Origin: JAFAHD01 sp963772515 | GTDB lineage: Bacteria > Vulcanimicrobiota > Vulcanimicrobiia > Eremiobacterales > Eremiobacteraceae | Length of the DNA: 64,000 nt | Assembly: GCA_963772515.1 (NCBI GenBank) | Contig: CAVYXC010000003.1 | Coordinates: 620,001 to 684,000, forward strand | Direction of reading: 5' to 3' | Part shown: in pieces, positions 8,242 to 15,527 of the stretch | Layout of the letters: the number at the start of each line of letters is the position of its first letter | Position numbering within the stretch: the stretch's first letter is position 1 | The notes under the pieces: generated by a model | Told to the model about the DNA's origin: nothing | The model's input: the letters and a program-made list of their open reading frames with translations, nothing else | Database searches by the model: none | Position numbers and translations under genes: made by a program

Positions 8242-9283
8242 CGTCCTCGGCTTCGTGGTAGCCGCCGTGCTGGCCGCGTCGTCCGCGGCCGGCGCTGCGC
8301 CGTCGCCGGCCGGCGGACAACCCCAGTCCGGCGGCGTGGACCTTGCTGCGCGCATCAAGGCGTACGTCGCGACGCAAGCCATCGCGGATACGTTCTCGGG
8401 TGTGGTTATCTTGGCCCAGCACGGCCAAGTCATCTACAGCGGCGCCGTCGGGATGGCGAGCAAGGAATACGGCGCGCCCAATACCGTCGACACGAGCTTC
8501 AATATCGGCTCGATCGACAAGCTGATGACGCGCATCGCGATCGTCCAGCTGGTCGCACAGCACAAGCTTTCGTACGACGACACGATCGGCAAGCCGCTGC
8601 CCGCGTACCCGAACAAATCGGCGAGCAGCGTGACCGTACGCGAACTGCTCGAGATGAGCTCTGGTATCGGCGATTTCTTCGGGCCCGCATACCAAGCGAC
8701 GCCGAAGGCCCAGCTGCGCACGCTGGCGGACTACGTACCGCTCTTCGCAGACAAGCCGCTTGCATTTGCGCCGGGCACGCAACAGGCGTATTCCAATGGA
8801 GGCTTCATCGTGCTCGGGCTCATCATCGAGCGCGTTTCAGGCATGTCGTACTACGATTTCGTCCAGCAGCACATCTTCGGGCCCGCAGGCATGACGGCGT
8901 CGGGTTGGTTCGAGCGCGACATCCCACGACCCGGCGTCGCGAGCGGGTATACGAAGATGACCGATCACACCGATTCGCCGACGTGGCTCAACAATATCTA
9001 CACGGCACCGGCACGTGGCAGCTCGGCAGGCGGCGGATACGCCAGCGCGCCTGACCTGCTCAAGTTCGCCGTTGCTCTAGAAGATGGGAAGCTGCTAGAC
9101 GCCGCGGGCACCGCACAAGTTCTCGGCCCCGGCATCGGCGTCGCGGGCGGCGCGCCGGGAATCAATGCGGACCTCGAGATCGACCCGCAGAGCGGGTACG
9201 TGTTGGTCGTGCTCTCCAACTACGACCCTCCCTCTGCAGAGAACGTGGCCCGGCAGATCAGGGGGTGGATCGGCCTCGACTAG
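8210..9283 (+). CDS. Secreted serine hydrolase of the beta-lactamase (class C / PBP4*) fold
   Basis: The ATG at 8210 begins a signal peptide (VLGFVVAAVLAASSAAGAA). Catalytic motifs are SIDK (Ser101, Lys104), the acid-base Tyr motif YSN (Tyr194, Asn196) and a downstream SSAGGGYASAPDLLKFA segment typical of the fold. The 357-residue length fits family members that act as esterases, D-aminopeptidases or penicillin-binding proteins; true beta-lactamase activity cannot be claimed. The third active-site motif near the C-terminus reads GVAGGAPG rather than HxG. The start lies inside the preceding HTH gene, implying coupled expression. Confidence 0.88.
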   Translation: MSTSSTTAPANVLGFVVAAVLAASSAAGAAPSPAGGQPQSGGVDLAARIKAYVATQAIADTFSGVVILAQHGQVIYSGAVGMASKEYGAPNTVDTSFNIGSIDKLMTRIAIVQLVAQHKLSYDDTIGKPLPAYPNKSASSVTVRELLEMSSGIGDFFGPAYQATPKAQLRTLADYVPLFADKPLAFAPGTQQAYSNGGFIVLGLIIERVSGMSYYDFVQQHIFGPAGMTASGWFERDIPRPGVASGYTKMTDHTDSPTWLNNIYTAPARGSSAGGGYASAPDLLKFAVALEDGKLLDAAGTAQVLGPGIGVAGGAPGINADLEIDPQSGYVLVVLSNYDPPSAENVARQIRGWIGLD

Positions 9284-9841
9284 TCAGCGGAACGTGAAGG
9301 CGCCGATCACCCCGCAGGCGAGGACGAGCAACGCTGGGTTGATCTTCGTGCGCATCATCAGCACAAGCACCAGCACGGCCATCGCGACGGCGATCCAATT
9401 GAGCCCGACCAAGAAAGGCTCGGCGGAATGGCCTAGGCGCAATGCGCTCTTCCCAAAAGTCAGCAATCCCGCAAGCATGAGGCCGAGCGCCGTCGGCGCC
9501 AGGCCGTTCTGGATGGACGTGCGCCATGGCCAATTCGCGAGTCGTATCCACAAGCGGCCGATGATGAGCGCGAACAGGCCCGTGGGCGCGTAAAAGGCGA
9601 GGAGCACCGCGCAAGCCCCGGCGATGCCGGCCACATGCGCGCCGATCGCCGCGACCATGTTCAAATTGGGTCCTGGAGCCATCTGCCCGAGCGAATAGAA
9701 ATGCACCAATTGGTCCTGCGTCACCCAGTGATGCGTGCTGACACTGAGCGTTTCCATCTCGGGATACGCCGCCATGCCTCCCCCGACCGTCAGCAGCGAG
9801 AGGTAGGCGAATACGGCGATGAGCGATGGTATCTGATTCAT
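9284..9841 (-). CDS. Chromate-transporter (CHR) family, C-terminal-type half protein
   Basis: This 185-residue membrane protein has five to six hydrophobic segments and the CHR motifs TVGGGMAAYPEME at the start and SLGQMAPGPNLN near residue 50. CHR proteins expel chromate in exchange or driven by the proton force; many work as two short proteins encoded side by side. Its ATG overlaps the stop of the partner at 9838-9841 (ATGA), so the two halves are made from one message. Substrates other than chromate are possible. Confidence 0.88.
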   Translation of the reverse strand: MNQIPSLIAVFAYLSLLTVGGGMAAYPEMETLSVSTHHWVTQDQLVHFYSLGQMAPGPNLNMVAAIGAHVAGIAGACAVLLAFYAPTGLFALIIGRLWIRLANWPWRTSIQNGLAPTALGLMLAGLLTFGKSALRLGHSAEPFLVGLNWIAVAMAVLVLVLMMRTKINPALLVLACGVIGAFTFR

Positions 9842-10446
9842 GACGCCGGCCGTTCCTGTGCGTTGGCGGAGGGCCGTGGTCTATAGGCGATGGTCGCCAG
9901 CGTCGCGACGGCGAGCAACACGTAGAGCACTGAGACGTGGAACCAATTCACCGCGATGACGGCGATCGCGATGAAGACCACGTCCAGCCACCCTCGCAAC
10001 GTCTTGCTCGCCAGACTGATGAACGTCGCGAGAAGCAAGCCCGATGCGGCGGCGGCGACGCCTTTGAGCCCTGCAGTGACAAGCGGCCGATCGGCATGCA
10101 TACCGTAGACGATGCCCGCCGCGGTCATGAGGATCGCGCCGGGAAGGATGACGCCGACGACGGCGGCGAGCGCGCCGCCCCAACCACGCAAGCGGTCGCC
10201 GGCGAGGATCGCCATGTTCGTCGTGTTCAGACCGGGCAGGGACTGGCTGATGGAGAACAGCTCGAGGAACGTTTTGTCATCGAGCCACTTGTTCTTCGTC
10301 ACCAGACTCGACTTGAGATAGGCGACCGCTCCACCGCCGAAGCTCGTCGCCCCGATAATCAAGAACTGGACGAAGATATCGAGGATCGATGGCTTCGCGA
10401 TTGGCGCGGTGGACGCCGCGGCCGCCGGGGCCGCGGCCTCACTCAT
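9838..10446 (-). CDS. Chromate-transporter (CHR) family, N-terminal-type half protein
   Basis: This 202-residue partner of the preceding half has the matching motifs: GATSFGGGAVAYLKSS near residue 35 and SISQSLPGLNTTNMA near 66. A Pro/Ala-rich tail of about 18 residues precedes the first helix. The canonical GQxxPGPN is altered to SQSLPGLN, as usual for one of the two halves in split CHR pairs. Its start overlaps the end of the CYTH-like gene by 8 bases, giving a tight three-gene operon on the minus strand. Confidence 0.87.
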   Translation of the reverse strand: MSEAAAPAAAASTAPIAKPSILDIFVQFLIIGATSFGGGAVAYLKSSLVTKNKWLDDKTFLELFSISQSLPGLNTTNMAILAGDRLRGWGGALAAVVGVILPGAILMTAAGIVYGMHADRPLVTAGLKGVAAAASGLLLATFISLASKTLRGWLDVVFIAIAVIAVNWFHVSVLYVLLAVATLATIAYRPRPSANAQERPAS

Positions 10447-11380
10447 GCGCTTGGGGCGGGTTGCCGTGCAGGCGGTAGACGAGGCCCGTCTTCGTCGTGC
10501 CGAGATACAGCCAGCCCGCTGCGATCATCTGCAGCTTGATGAACAGCTCTTCGACACGCTGTCGGGTGATCTCCGAGATGTCCTCGCGTTTGGCGAACTT
10601 CGTCTGATAGGCGAACTCGCCGCACATGACTTGGTGGTCGCCCAGCGAGCGCCATAGCGAGATGTTGCACTTGGACTTCAGGTCTTTGCCGAAGTCGATC
10701 ATGCCCAGATCCATCAGCACCTCTTCGACGAGCGTCGAATTGACGAGCTCGACTTTGCCTTCATCCGCCCCGATCAAACCGGTGAGCGCGGGCACCACGC
10801 GGGCGATCGTCTTCAGGCTCGTTCGATCTCCTTCGTGGACCGAGCTGAGCGGAAAGATGCAATTGTGAGCGTAGAGCATGCGAAACCCGCCGACTTGATC
10901 TTTGAGCGGCAGCGCTTCGGCCTTGAGCTTGATCCGATACGGACCGGCGATCTTCGGTCGCACGTCCACCGACGCCGCCTTCCGAAGGTCGGCACTCCGA
11001 TACTTGACCACGATCTCGGGGTCGGCGATCGGGAAGCCGTCTTGATACGCGGTGCGCCGGCGAAGGATGAACGAATTATTGTACATCCGGAAATCGGCGG
11101 TATCGAGAAACCGGACCTCGCGGATGCGCGGCCGCATCTTGCTTAAATCATACGGTTCGTACTTGACCTTCTCCACCTTGTCGACCGCCTCAGCCACCAT
11201 CTCGCTAAAGGTCTTGAAACCTCTGACCGAGCTGAATGGATCGGGTTTCAAGATGAGCTTGGCGTCGAAAAATTGCACCTGGTCCTGCGGACGACCGTCT
11301 GCATACGTCGCGGCTCCATTTTTCTTGGCTGCTCCGTTCTTCTTGGGTTTGACGGAGGGCCGGGTCATCGTCTTAGCCAT
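10439..11380 (-). CDS. CYTH-like domain protein heading the chromate-transporter operon
   Basis: The start at 11380 follows GGAG and gives 313 residues; the frame stays open to 11452 without a ribosome site. After a Lys/Ala-rich leader the protein shows REVRFLDTADFRMYNNSFILRRR and later PEIVVKYRSADLRKAASVDVRP, the alternating charged strands of CYTH / triphosphate-tunnel folds. Members hydrolyse inorganic tri- or polyphosphate or thiamine triphosphate, or cyclise ATP. The expected N-terminal ExExK signature is not visible; VQFFDAKLILKPD takes its place, so activity is doubtful. It is translationally linked to a split CHR transporter, an unusual pairing. Confidence 0.55.
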   Translation of the reverse strand: MAKTMTRPSVKPKKNGAAKKNGAATYADGRPQDQVQFFDAKLILKPDPFSSVRGFKTFSEMVAEAVDKVEKVKYEPYDLSKMRPRIREVRFLDTADFRMYNNSFILRRRTAYQDGFPIADPEIVVKYRSADLRKAASVDVRPKIAGPYRIKLKAEALPLKDQVGGFRMLYAHNCIFPLSSVHEGDRTSLKTIARVVPALTGLIGADEGKVELVNSTLVEEVLMDLGMIDFGKDLKSKCNISLWRSLGDHQVMCGEFAYQTKFAKREDISEITRQRVEELFIKLQMIAAGWLYLGTTKTGLVYRLHGNPPQAHE

Positions 11381-11564
11381 GTTCGTTTCTCCACTTTTCC
11401 ATACGCCGGCGACGGGTAAAACGCACGCGCCGCGATGACGAATGACTGTCATCGCCGGCGGCGCCCGATGGGTTCCGCGACGCAGGCCGGTTGCTTTCGC
11501 CGCCGCGACGTCTTCTCTTGCTTGCCGATAGGCCTGTAGTACCTAGTATCTGCTAACAGATGAA

Positions 11565-11594
11565 AGAAGAGCGGAGGCGAACCTCCGCTCTTCT
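11565..11594 (-). terminator. Intrinsic terminator of the small basic protein gene
   Basis: A 13-bp perfect stem with a CGAA loop (stems 11565-11577 and 11582-11594) is followed on the minus strand by TTTC. It lies 14 bases past the stop codon of the histone-like gene. Confidence 0.8.
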
Positions 11595-11608
11595 CAGGCT
11601 TCTCGAGC

Positions 11609-11758
11609 CTAGTGCTTCTTCTTCCGGCGGCGCTTAACCGCGACGACAGCGGCCACGCGACGACGTCTCCGCTTCACCGTCTTGCGACGCTTGCGGACGC
11701 CTAGAGCGACTGCGACCCGTCTCTTTCTCTTTTTCGCCGCAGCTTTTTTCTTTGCCAT
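11609..11758 (-). CDS. 49-residue Lys/Arg-rich histone-like protein
   Basis: A short open frame starts with ATG after a near-perfect GGAGGTGAG ribosome site and ends just before a strong terminator, so it is a compact one-gene unit. The product is about half Lys and Arg: it opens MAKKKAAAKKRKRR, has central blocks VRKRRKTVKRRRRRV, and ends VKRRRKKKH, with Ala/Val spacers and no acidic or aromatic residues. This resembles the basic tails of bacterial histone H1-like and HU-tail proteins that bind nucleic acid non-specifically. A ribosomal or RNA-binding role is the alternative. It shares no motif with known short ribosomal proteins such as L34 or L36. Confidence 0.8.
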   Translation of the reverse strand: MAKKKAAAKKRKRRVAVALGVRKRRKTVKRRRRRVAAVVAVKRRRKKKH

Positions 11759-11846
11759 AAGGACTCACCTCCATCCTGCAGAGTAATGGATGTGGCTCCT
11801 ACTGAGCTTGGAATGATGAATTGCGCAACGCGCGCGCGATTCCCTT

Positions 11847-12233
11847 TTAGAAATACTTGGTCGACGTCCAACTCGTGCCGTCGGAAAAATTTGCGTTGAT
11901 CGGCACGCACAGATCGAGATTTTTCCCATCCCAATCCTGATCGGTAAACACATGAAATCGATCGGAGATCTTCACATTCGATGCGTATGAGCCTTTGGCG
12001 ACGACCAGCGCGCGTTTGCCGCGATATACGGCGCGGAACTTGACGCTCGTCGCCGGAACTGCCGACACATTTTCGAACGTGATATGCATGTCGGCGACTT
12101 CACCGCCATAACCGCCGTTGTTCTCGAGCACGCAATTGACGATCACGATCGGCGGCGCCGCCGCCGCGGGAAGCGTTCCGAGTGCGCAGAGGACGCCGCA
12201 CGAAGCCAGGAAAGCGCCAAGGGCTCGAGTCAT
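11847..12233 (-). CDS. Small secreted protein, unknown family
   Basis: A GGAGG site directly precedes this 128-residue protein. It begins with a signal peptide (MTRALGAFLASCGVLCALGTLPAAAA). The mature part has two cysteines (VNCVLENNGG and LDLCVPINA) that could form one disulfide, and strands such as ADMHITFENVSAVPATSVKFRAVYRGKRAL, suggestive of an immunoglobulin-like beta-sandwich. I do not recognise the family. It stands alone between two minus-strand units. Confidence 0.75.
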   Translation of the reverse strand: MTRALGAFLASCGVLCALGTLPAAAAPPIVIVNCVLENNGGYGGEVADMHITFENVSAVPATSVKFRAVYRGKRALVVAKGSYASNVKISDRFHVFTDQDWDGKNLDLCVPINANFSDGTSWTSTKYF

Positions 12234-12329
12234 GGAAAGGCCTCCTTATGGTCCGTCCGACTTACGTTGCGCGCCCGACCCAGCAACCCAAGAGAACAGC
12301 CGCGAGGATCGCGCTGCAAAAACGACTAC

Positions 12330-12351
12330 GGAGAGCCCTGACAGGCTCTCC
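12330..12351 (-). terminator. Terminator after the two-gene secreted-protein operon
   Basis: An 8-bp stem GGAGAGCC/GGCTCTCC with a 6-base loop is followed on the minus strand by a TTTTT run seven bases on. It lies 36 bases past the stop of the Asn-rich repeat protein. Confidence 0.65.
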
Positions 12352-12387
12352 TCGAAGCTGCCGAACATCGACGCCGCGGTCCGCGAT

Positions 12388-13257
12388 CTACTGAGATACG
12401 ATGGATAGGTTCGACGAATCGACCGTGTAGTTACCGGCCGACACGATATTGTTCGGGTATGCGCAAATCGCGCTGTCGTTGGGCCCGTAGATGTTGACGA
12501 GATTCGCGGGCCCACATTGGGTCTGCGTGAGTTGATAGTTGGACAGCAGTGTGGCACCGGGGCTGCTGGGCTGCACTTGATACGACGTGATCGTCTGGTG
12601 CGTATATGAGTTCACAATCGTTCCATAGATCACCGCCGTGGTGGCGCCTATGGCCAACGCTCCCCAGAAGCCTCCGCCCCAATAGCCATACGCAGGCGCC
12701 CAAACGACCCCGTGGTTCCAGCCCCAGGCGGGACCTCGATAGACTGGATTGACGACGACGGTGCGGTTCACGTTGATGTTGTTGTTGTTGATGTTGATAT
12801 TGTTATTGTTGCCGGTACCGCCGTTCGGCCTGTTGATGTTGTTGTTATTGCCGGTACCGCCGTTCGGGCGATTGACATTATTGTTGTTACCCGTACCGCC
12901 ATTGGGCCGGTTGATGTTGTTGTTATTGCCGCTACCGCCGTTCGGCCGGTTGACACCGCCGTTGCTGCCCGTGCCGCCATTCGGCCGGTTCTGTCCGCCC
13001 CCGGTCGACGGCCTATTCGCGACCGTTGCACCACCGCCAGCTGGACGTTGCGAGGCGCTCATGTCGCGGCTCATGTTGAAGCCGCCGCCTTGCGGCGCGC
13101 CGCCCGAGGGTCGGGATCCACCGCTCGGTGCGCTGGGGCGAGCTCCACCGCTGGGTGCAGGGCGGGATGCGCCACCGCCGCCCGTGGGGCGCTCGAGTGA
13201 TGCTAAAGGAACGATCGCAAGCGTCAGCGCCGCGACCGCGCAAACAAGTATTCTCAT
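12388..13257 (-). CDS. Secreted Asn/Gly-rich repeat protein
   Basis: The start at 13257 shares ATGA with the stop of the upstream gene, so the two are translationally coupled; the frame continues upstream but only as a shadow of that gene. The 289-residue product has a signal peptide (MRILVCAVAALTLAIVPLA), a Gly/Pro/Ser-rich region, five 12-residue repeats of NRPNGGTGNNNN type, an NINNNNINVN stretch, then a hydrophobic GYWGGGFWGALAIGATTAVIYG segment and a polar C-terminus. The hydrophobic block with VYRGPAWGW resembles the glycine/tryptophan-rich surface regions of envelope proteins. Function unknown; a cell-surface or matrix role is inferred. Confidence 0.75.
   Translation of the reverse strand: MRILVCAVAALTLAIVPLASLERPTGGGGASRPAPSGGARPSAPSGGSRPSGGAPQGGGFNMSRDMSASQRPAGGGATVANRPSTGGGQNRPNGGTGSNGGVNRPNGGSGNNNNINRPNGGTGNNNNVNRPNGGTGNNNNINRPNGGTGNNNNININNNNINVNRTVVVNPVYRGPAWGWNHGVVWAPAYGYWGGGFWGALAIGATTAVIYGTIVNSYTHQTITSYQVQPSSPGATLLSNYQLTQTQCGPANLVNIYGPNDSAICAYPNNIVSAGNYTVDSSNLSIVSQ
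12806..12990 (-). repeat. Five 36-bp coding repeats (NRPNGG[TS]GNNNN)
   Basis: Units encode Asn-Arg-Pro-Asn-Gly-Gly-Thr/Ser-Gly followed by three to four Asn or Gly-Gly, ending with Ile or Val. They differ at synonymous positions (CCGTTCGG, CCATTGGG), so selection is on the protein repeat, not on recent DNA duplication. Confidence 0.85.
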
Positions 13258-13697
13258 TTTTGCACCTTGTCGATCGTGCCGGTGAGATTGACGATCGTTC
13301 CAATCTTGGTGGTCAACGAGAGCATGATGCCATTGGGAGGCAGTTGCGCAGACGATTGAGGCAACGGCTGCTTGCTGTCCGTGAGGTTCGCGTAAACGGT
13401 GCCCCGCTGAAAGTCCAGCGGGTGCGTACCGCCGCCTTGGTCGAGCGTCATGCTGTACGGCAGGCACATCTGCAGATCGCCGACGTATGAACAGGCGGCT
13501 TTGTCGATGACCAGGCTGCCCACGCCATCGGCCGTGGTGATCCTCAGGGTCTTATTGGCGATGACGATGCTGACGTTGTTATAGGTTTGGGTCGATCCGT
13601 CGCTCTGTTGAACGGTGACGGTGCCCTTCGCCAAGACAGCGCTTCCCCCCGCCAAGACGAACGCACACGCGCAGATGAGCGAAACGAGGATACGCAT
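13254..13697 (-). CDS. Small secreted protein coupled to the Asn-rich repeat gene
   Basis: This 147-residue protein has a signal peptide (MRILVSLICACAFVLAGGSAVLA) closely like that of its downstream partner, which may reflect duplication of the leader. The mature part is short beta-strand-like sequence (GTVTVQQSDGSTQTYNNVSIVI) with a Cys pair (AACSYVGDLQMC), probably a disulfide. Family not recognised. Its TGA overlaps the ATG of the next gene, so the two secreted proteins are made together and may interact. Confidence 0.75.
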   Translation of the reverse strand: MRILVSLICACAFVLAGGSAVLAKGTVTVQQSDGSTQTYNNVSIVIANKTLRITTADGVGSLVIDKAACSYVGDLQMCLPYSMTLDQGGGTHPLDFQRGTVYANLTDSKQPLPQSSAQLPPNGIMLSLTTKIGTIVNLTGTIDKVQK

Positions 13698-13854
13698 TGT
13701 TCACTCTCATTCCAACGGCAAAATCTGATATCTCACTTGCACATTGCAAGTGACGGAGTGAGGTTCCTGTCGTTTGCTTATTCGTAGGTATCTACGGCAT
13801 AATGCTAAGTAACATCATGCGCCTGACGACGAATTTCCGCCGCTTGTTCGCTCT

Positions 13855-14298
13855 CTATTGGCTGGTTGTCGTGAGCGTGATATTGACGACCTCGACCCCA
13901 CCGGTTTTCAAGAGTGAGACGGTTTGCTGCGTTGTGCCTCCGGACAAGGTGAACACCGCCGATTCCTCGTTCGTCGACGTCTCGTGCGATGTCTCGGAGT
14001 GTGCGGGCAGGGCGCCCTGGTACCACGTGTGTACTTTGTCGAACGAATCTGAAGTGGTATACACCTGCGATACGACGTGCTTTCCGGAGATGACGTTCGT
14101 TTGCGGCTGAGTGGCTACTGCCGCACCGGGGTACACCGGCAGCGTTGCCATGAGATCGTTGGTCGCCGCCGCTGCGGCGGCGGTTGAGGCGGGGCTCGGG
14201 CCCTGGCTTGACTGATTTCCGGAATTGTTCTTCGCACAGCCCGAAGCCACCAGCCATGCGATTACCAAGACCAACATTGAAGATCGTACGCTTATCAC
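13855..14298 (-). CDS. Putative lipoprotein
   Basis: The GTG at 14298 is preferred: AGGGAGGG lies seven bases upstream and it starts a short lipoprotein signal ending in the lipobox LVASGC. After a Ser/Asn/Ala linker the 147-residue product continues with LPVYPGAAVATQPQTNVISGKHVVSQVYTTSDS and FDKVHTWYQGALP. The YPGA...Y-TSDS...V..WY pattern is shared by a family of small bacterial envelope proteins of unknown role. It is probably anchored in a membrane facing the periplasm. Confidence 0.75.
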   Translation of the reverse strand: MISVRSSMLVLVIAWLVASGCAKNNSGNQSSQGPSPASTAAAAAATNDLMATLPVYPGAAVATQPQTNVISGKHVVSQVYTTSDSFDKVHTWYQGALPAHSETSHETSTNEESAVFTLSGGTTQQTVSLLKTGGVEVVNITLTTTSQ

Positions 14299-14436
14299 GA
14301 CACCCTCCCTCTGCAGCTGACATCGCTCGAGCATCGATTCGATTTCGCCAATAGCTGTCCCCTCACGGAGAACAAGCCTCGATGTGTTGAGGTCTTCAAG
14401 AGGGGGACGGGAACGCTATTCGGGAAATTTCGATCG

Positions 14437-15018
14437 ATGCCGCCGGAGTTGCTCACGCTTGGGCACGGAACTGCGACTGCGGACGAACTCGCGAAGCTCA
14501 TCCGCGAATCCGCCATCCAGTCCATCGTCGACGTCCGCACGGTCCCAAAAAGTCGTCGTCATCCACAGTTCTGGCGTGAAGAGATGGAACGCTGGATCCC
14601 AGAGCGCAGTGGAAGCACCTACCGCTGGGAGCCGGCCCTCGGTGGTTTCCGTAAACCCAAACCCTATAGCGGCAACATCGCCCTGCGCAACCCTTCCTTT
14701 CGCGCCTACGCCGACTACATGGAGACGGCACCCTTCTCCGGCGCCCTCGCCGAGGTACTGGCGCACGCGGCGACAACGCGCGTTGCGATCCTGTGTTCGG
14801 AGACCGTGTGGTGGCGCTGTCATCGCCGGCTGATAGCCGATGCTGCGCTTCTGCTTTGTGGCGTCGGCGTCCATCACCTTATGCACGATGGTAAGCTGCG
14901 CCCGCACATCCCGACCGCTGGTGTGCGCGTCACCAAAACCGGCGGTCTCTGTTTCGACGTGCTCACCGCGGCGGACGATGTCGAGCGTGACAAGGTCGAA
15001 GCGGCAATGCGACGATGA
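14437..15018 (+). CDS. DUF488 family protein
   Basis: At 193 residues this matches DUF488 well: LLTLGHGTATADELAKLI at the start, SIVDVRTVPKSRRHPQFW, then ILCSETVWWRCHRRLIADA and HLMHDGKLRPH. The conserved Cys in CSE and the WRCHR motif are the family's presumed active or metal-binding residues. The biochemical role is unknown. Its stop codon shares ATGA with the start of the DUF2945 gene, so the two are one operon. The pair sits just upstream of the tRNA-Asp integration site and is probably core chromosome. Confidence 0.9.
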   Translation: MPPELLTLGHGTATADELAKLIRESAIQSIVDVRTVPKSRRHPQFWREEMERWIPERSGSTYRWEPALGGFRKPKPYSGNIALRNPSFRAYADYMETAPFSGALAEVLAHAATTRVAILCSETVWWRCHRRLIADAALLLCGVGVHHLMHDGKLRPHIPTAGVRVTKTGGLCFDVLTAADDVERDKVEAAMRR

Positions 15019-15236
15019 CGAAGCGACGATTCAAAGTCGGGGATCACGTCAGCTGGAATTCGGAAGCTGGACGCGTGCGCGGTAGGATTATCAAGGTGAT
15101 CACCTCTGAGGTCCGCTTCAAAGGCTATACCGTGCACGCCACGACCGCTGAACCGCAGTATGAGATCAAGAGCGACAAGACCGATCACATCGCGATGCAT
15201 AAAGGTTCAGCGTTGACAAGACTTGCAGCGTCCTAG
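15015..15236 (+). CDS. DUF2945 / HVA1-type Tudor-like protein, copy 1
   Basis: The product has 73 residues: RRFKVGDHVSWNSEAGRVRG at the start, then IIKVITSEVRFKGYTVHA and the conserved PQYEIKSDKTDHIAMHKGSAL. This is the full length of the small SH3/Tudor-like DUF2945 domain, whose role is unknown. It is coupled to the DUF488 gene by a 4-base overlap. A close paralog lies at 33212-33445 on the other side of the tRNA-Asp array. Confidence 0.9.
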   Translation: MTKRRFKVGDHVSWNSEAGRVRGRIIKVITSEVRFKGYTVHATTAEPQYEIKSDKTDHIAMHKGSALTRLAAS

Positions 15237-15340
15237 AAAGCCCCGAACGGCTGTGACAGGAGCGAAAAGATTTGACCGCGCTCTGGCGAAGGAACCCGAG
15301 CGTTCACGCCCACTCAAGACCGAACTGCGTGGAATGACGT

Positions 15341-15417
15341 GGCGCTGTAGCTCAGTTGGTTAGAGCGCCTGCCTGTCACGCAGGAGGTCGTCGGTTCGAG
15401 CCCGATCAGCGTCGCCA
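15341..15417 (+). tRNA. tRNA-Asp (anticodon GTC), intact, CCA encoded
   Basis: The cloverleaf is complete: acceptor stem GGCGCTG/CAGCGTC, D-arm GCTCAGTTGGTTAGAGC, anticodon arm CCTGC-CTGTCAC-GCAGG with GTC at 15375-15377, T-arm TCGGTTCGAGCCCGA, discriminator G, and genomic CCA. The 45 bases from the first anticodon-loop base (15373) to the CCA end recur downstream, marking this gene as the attachment site of the following elements. Confidence 0.98.
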
Positions 15418-15420
15418 CCT

Positions 15421-15455
15421 AAAAACCCGCATCGCATAACGCGTTGCGGGTTTTT
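15421..15455 (+). terminator. Terminator of tRNA-Asp
   Basis: AAAAACCCGCA pairs with TGCGGGTTTTT around a 13-base loop, ending in a T run. Close variants of the same hairpin follow the tRNA 3'-half copies at 19277, 24723 and 28328; the one at 29896 has an unrelated hairpin. Confidence 0.9.
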
Positions 15456-15490
15456 CAGTATAACTTCGGCTCATGGGTGCATGCCTCTAG

Positions 15491-15510
15491 TTGGCCAATG
15501 GTTGGCCAAT
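15491..15510. repeat. Tandem 10-bp direct repeat near the integrase end
   Basis: TTGGCCAATG occurs at 15491-15500 and, after one shifted base, again as TTGGCCAAT at 15502-15510. It lies between the tRNA-Asp terminator and the integrase stop codon, where arm-type integrase binding sites are normally found. Confidence 0.5.
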
Positions 15511-15527
15511 GTCGAGTTCCTTAGATA

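Noticed and set aside
8210..9283. Antibiotic-resistance beta-lactamase
   Set aside because: SxxK and YxN fit the fold, but the third motif is not HxG/KTG and the family is dominated by esterases and peptidases; resistance cannot be claimed. The lectin fusion at 19727 has HNG but the same caution applies.
12806..12990. Possible CRISPR-like array
   Set aside because: The 36-bp units are coding (NRPNGG repeats), have no unique spacers and lie in a protein with a signal peptide. No cas genes are present.
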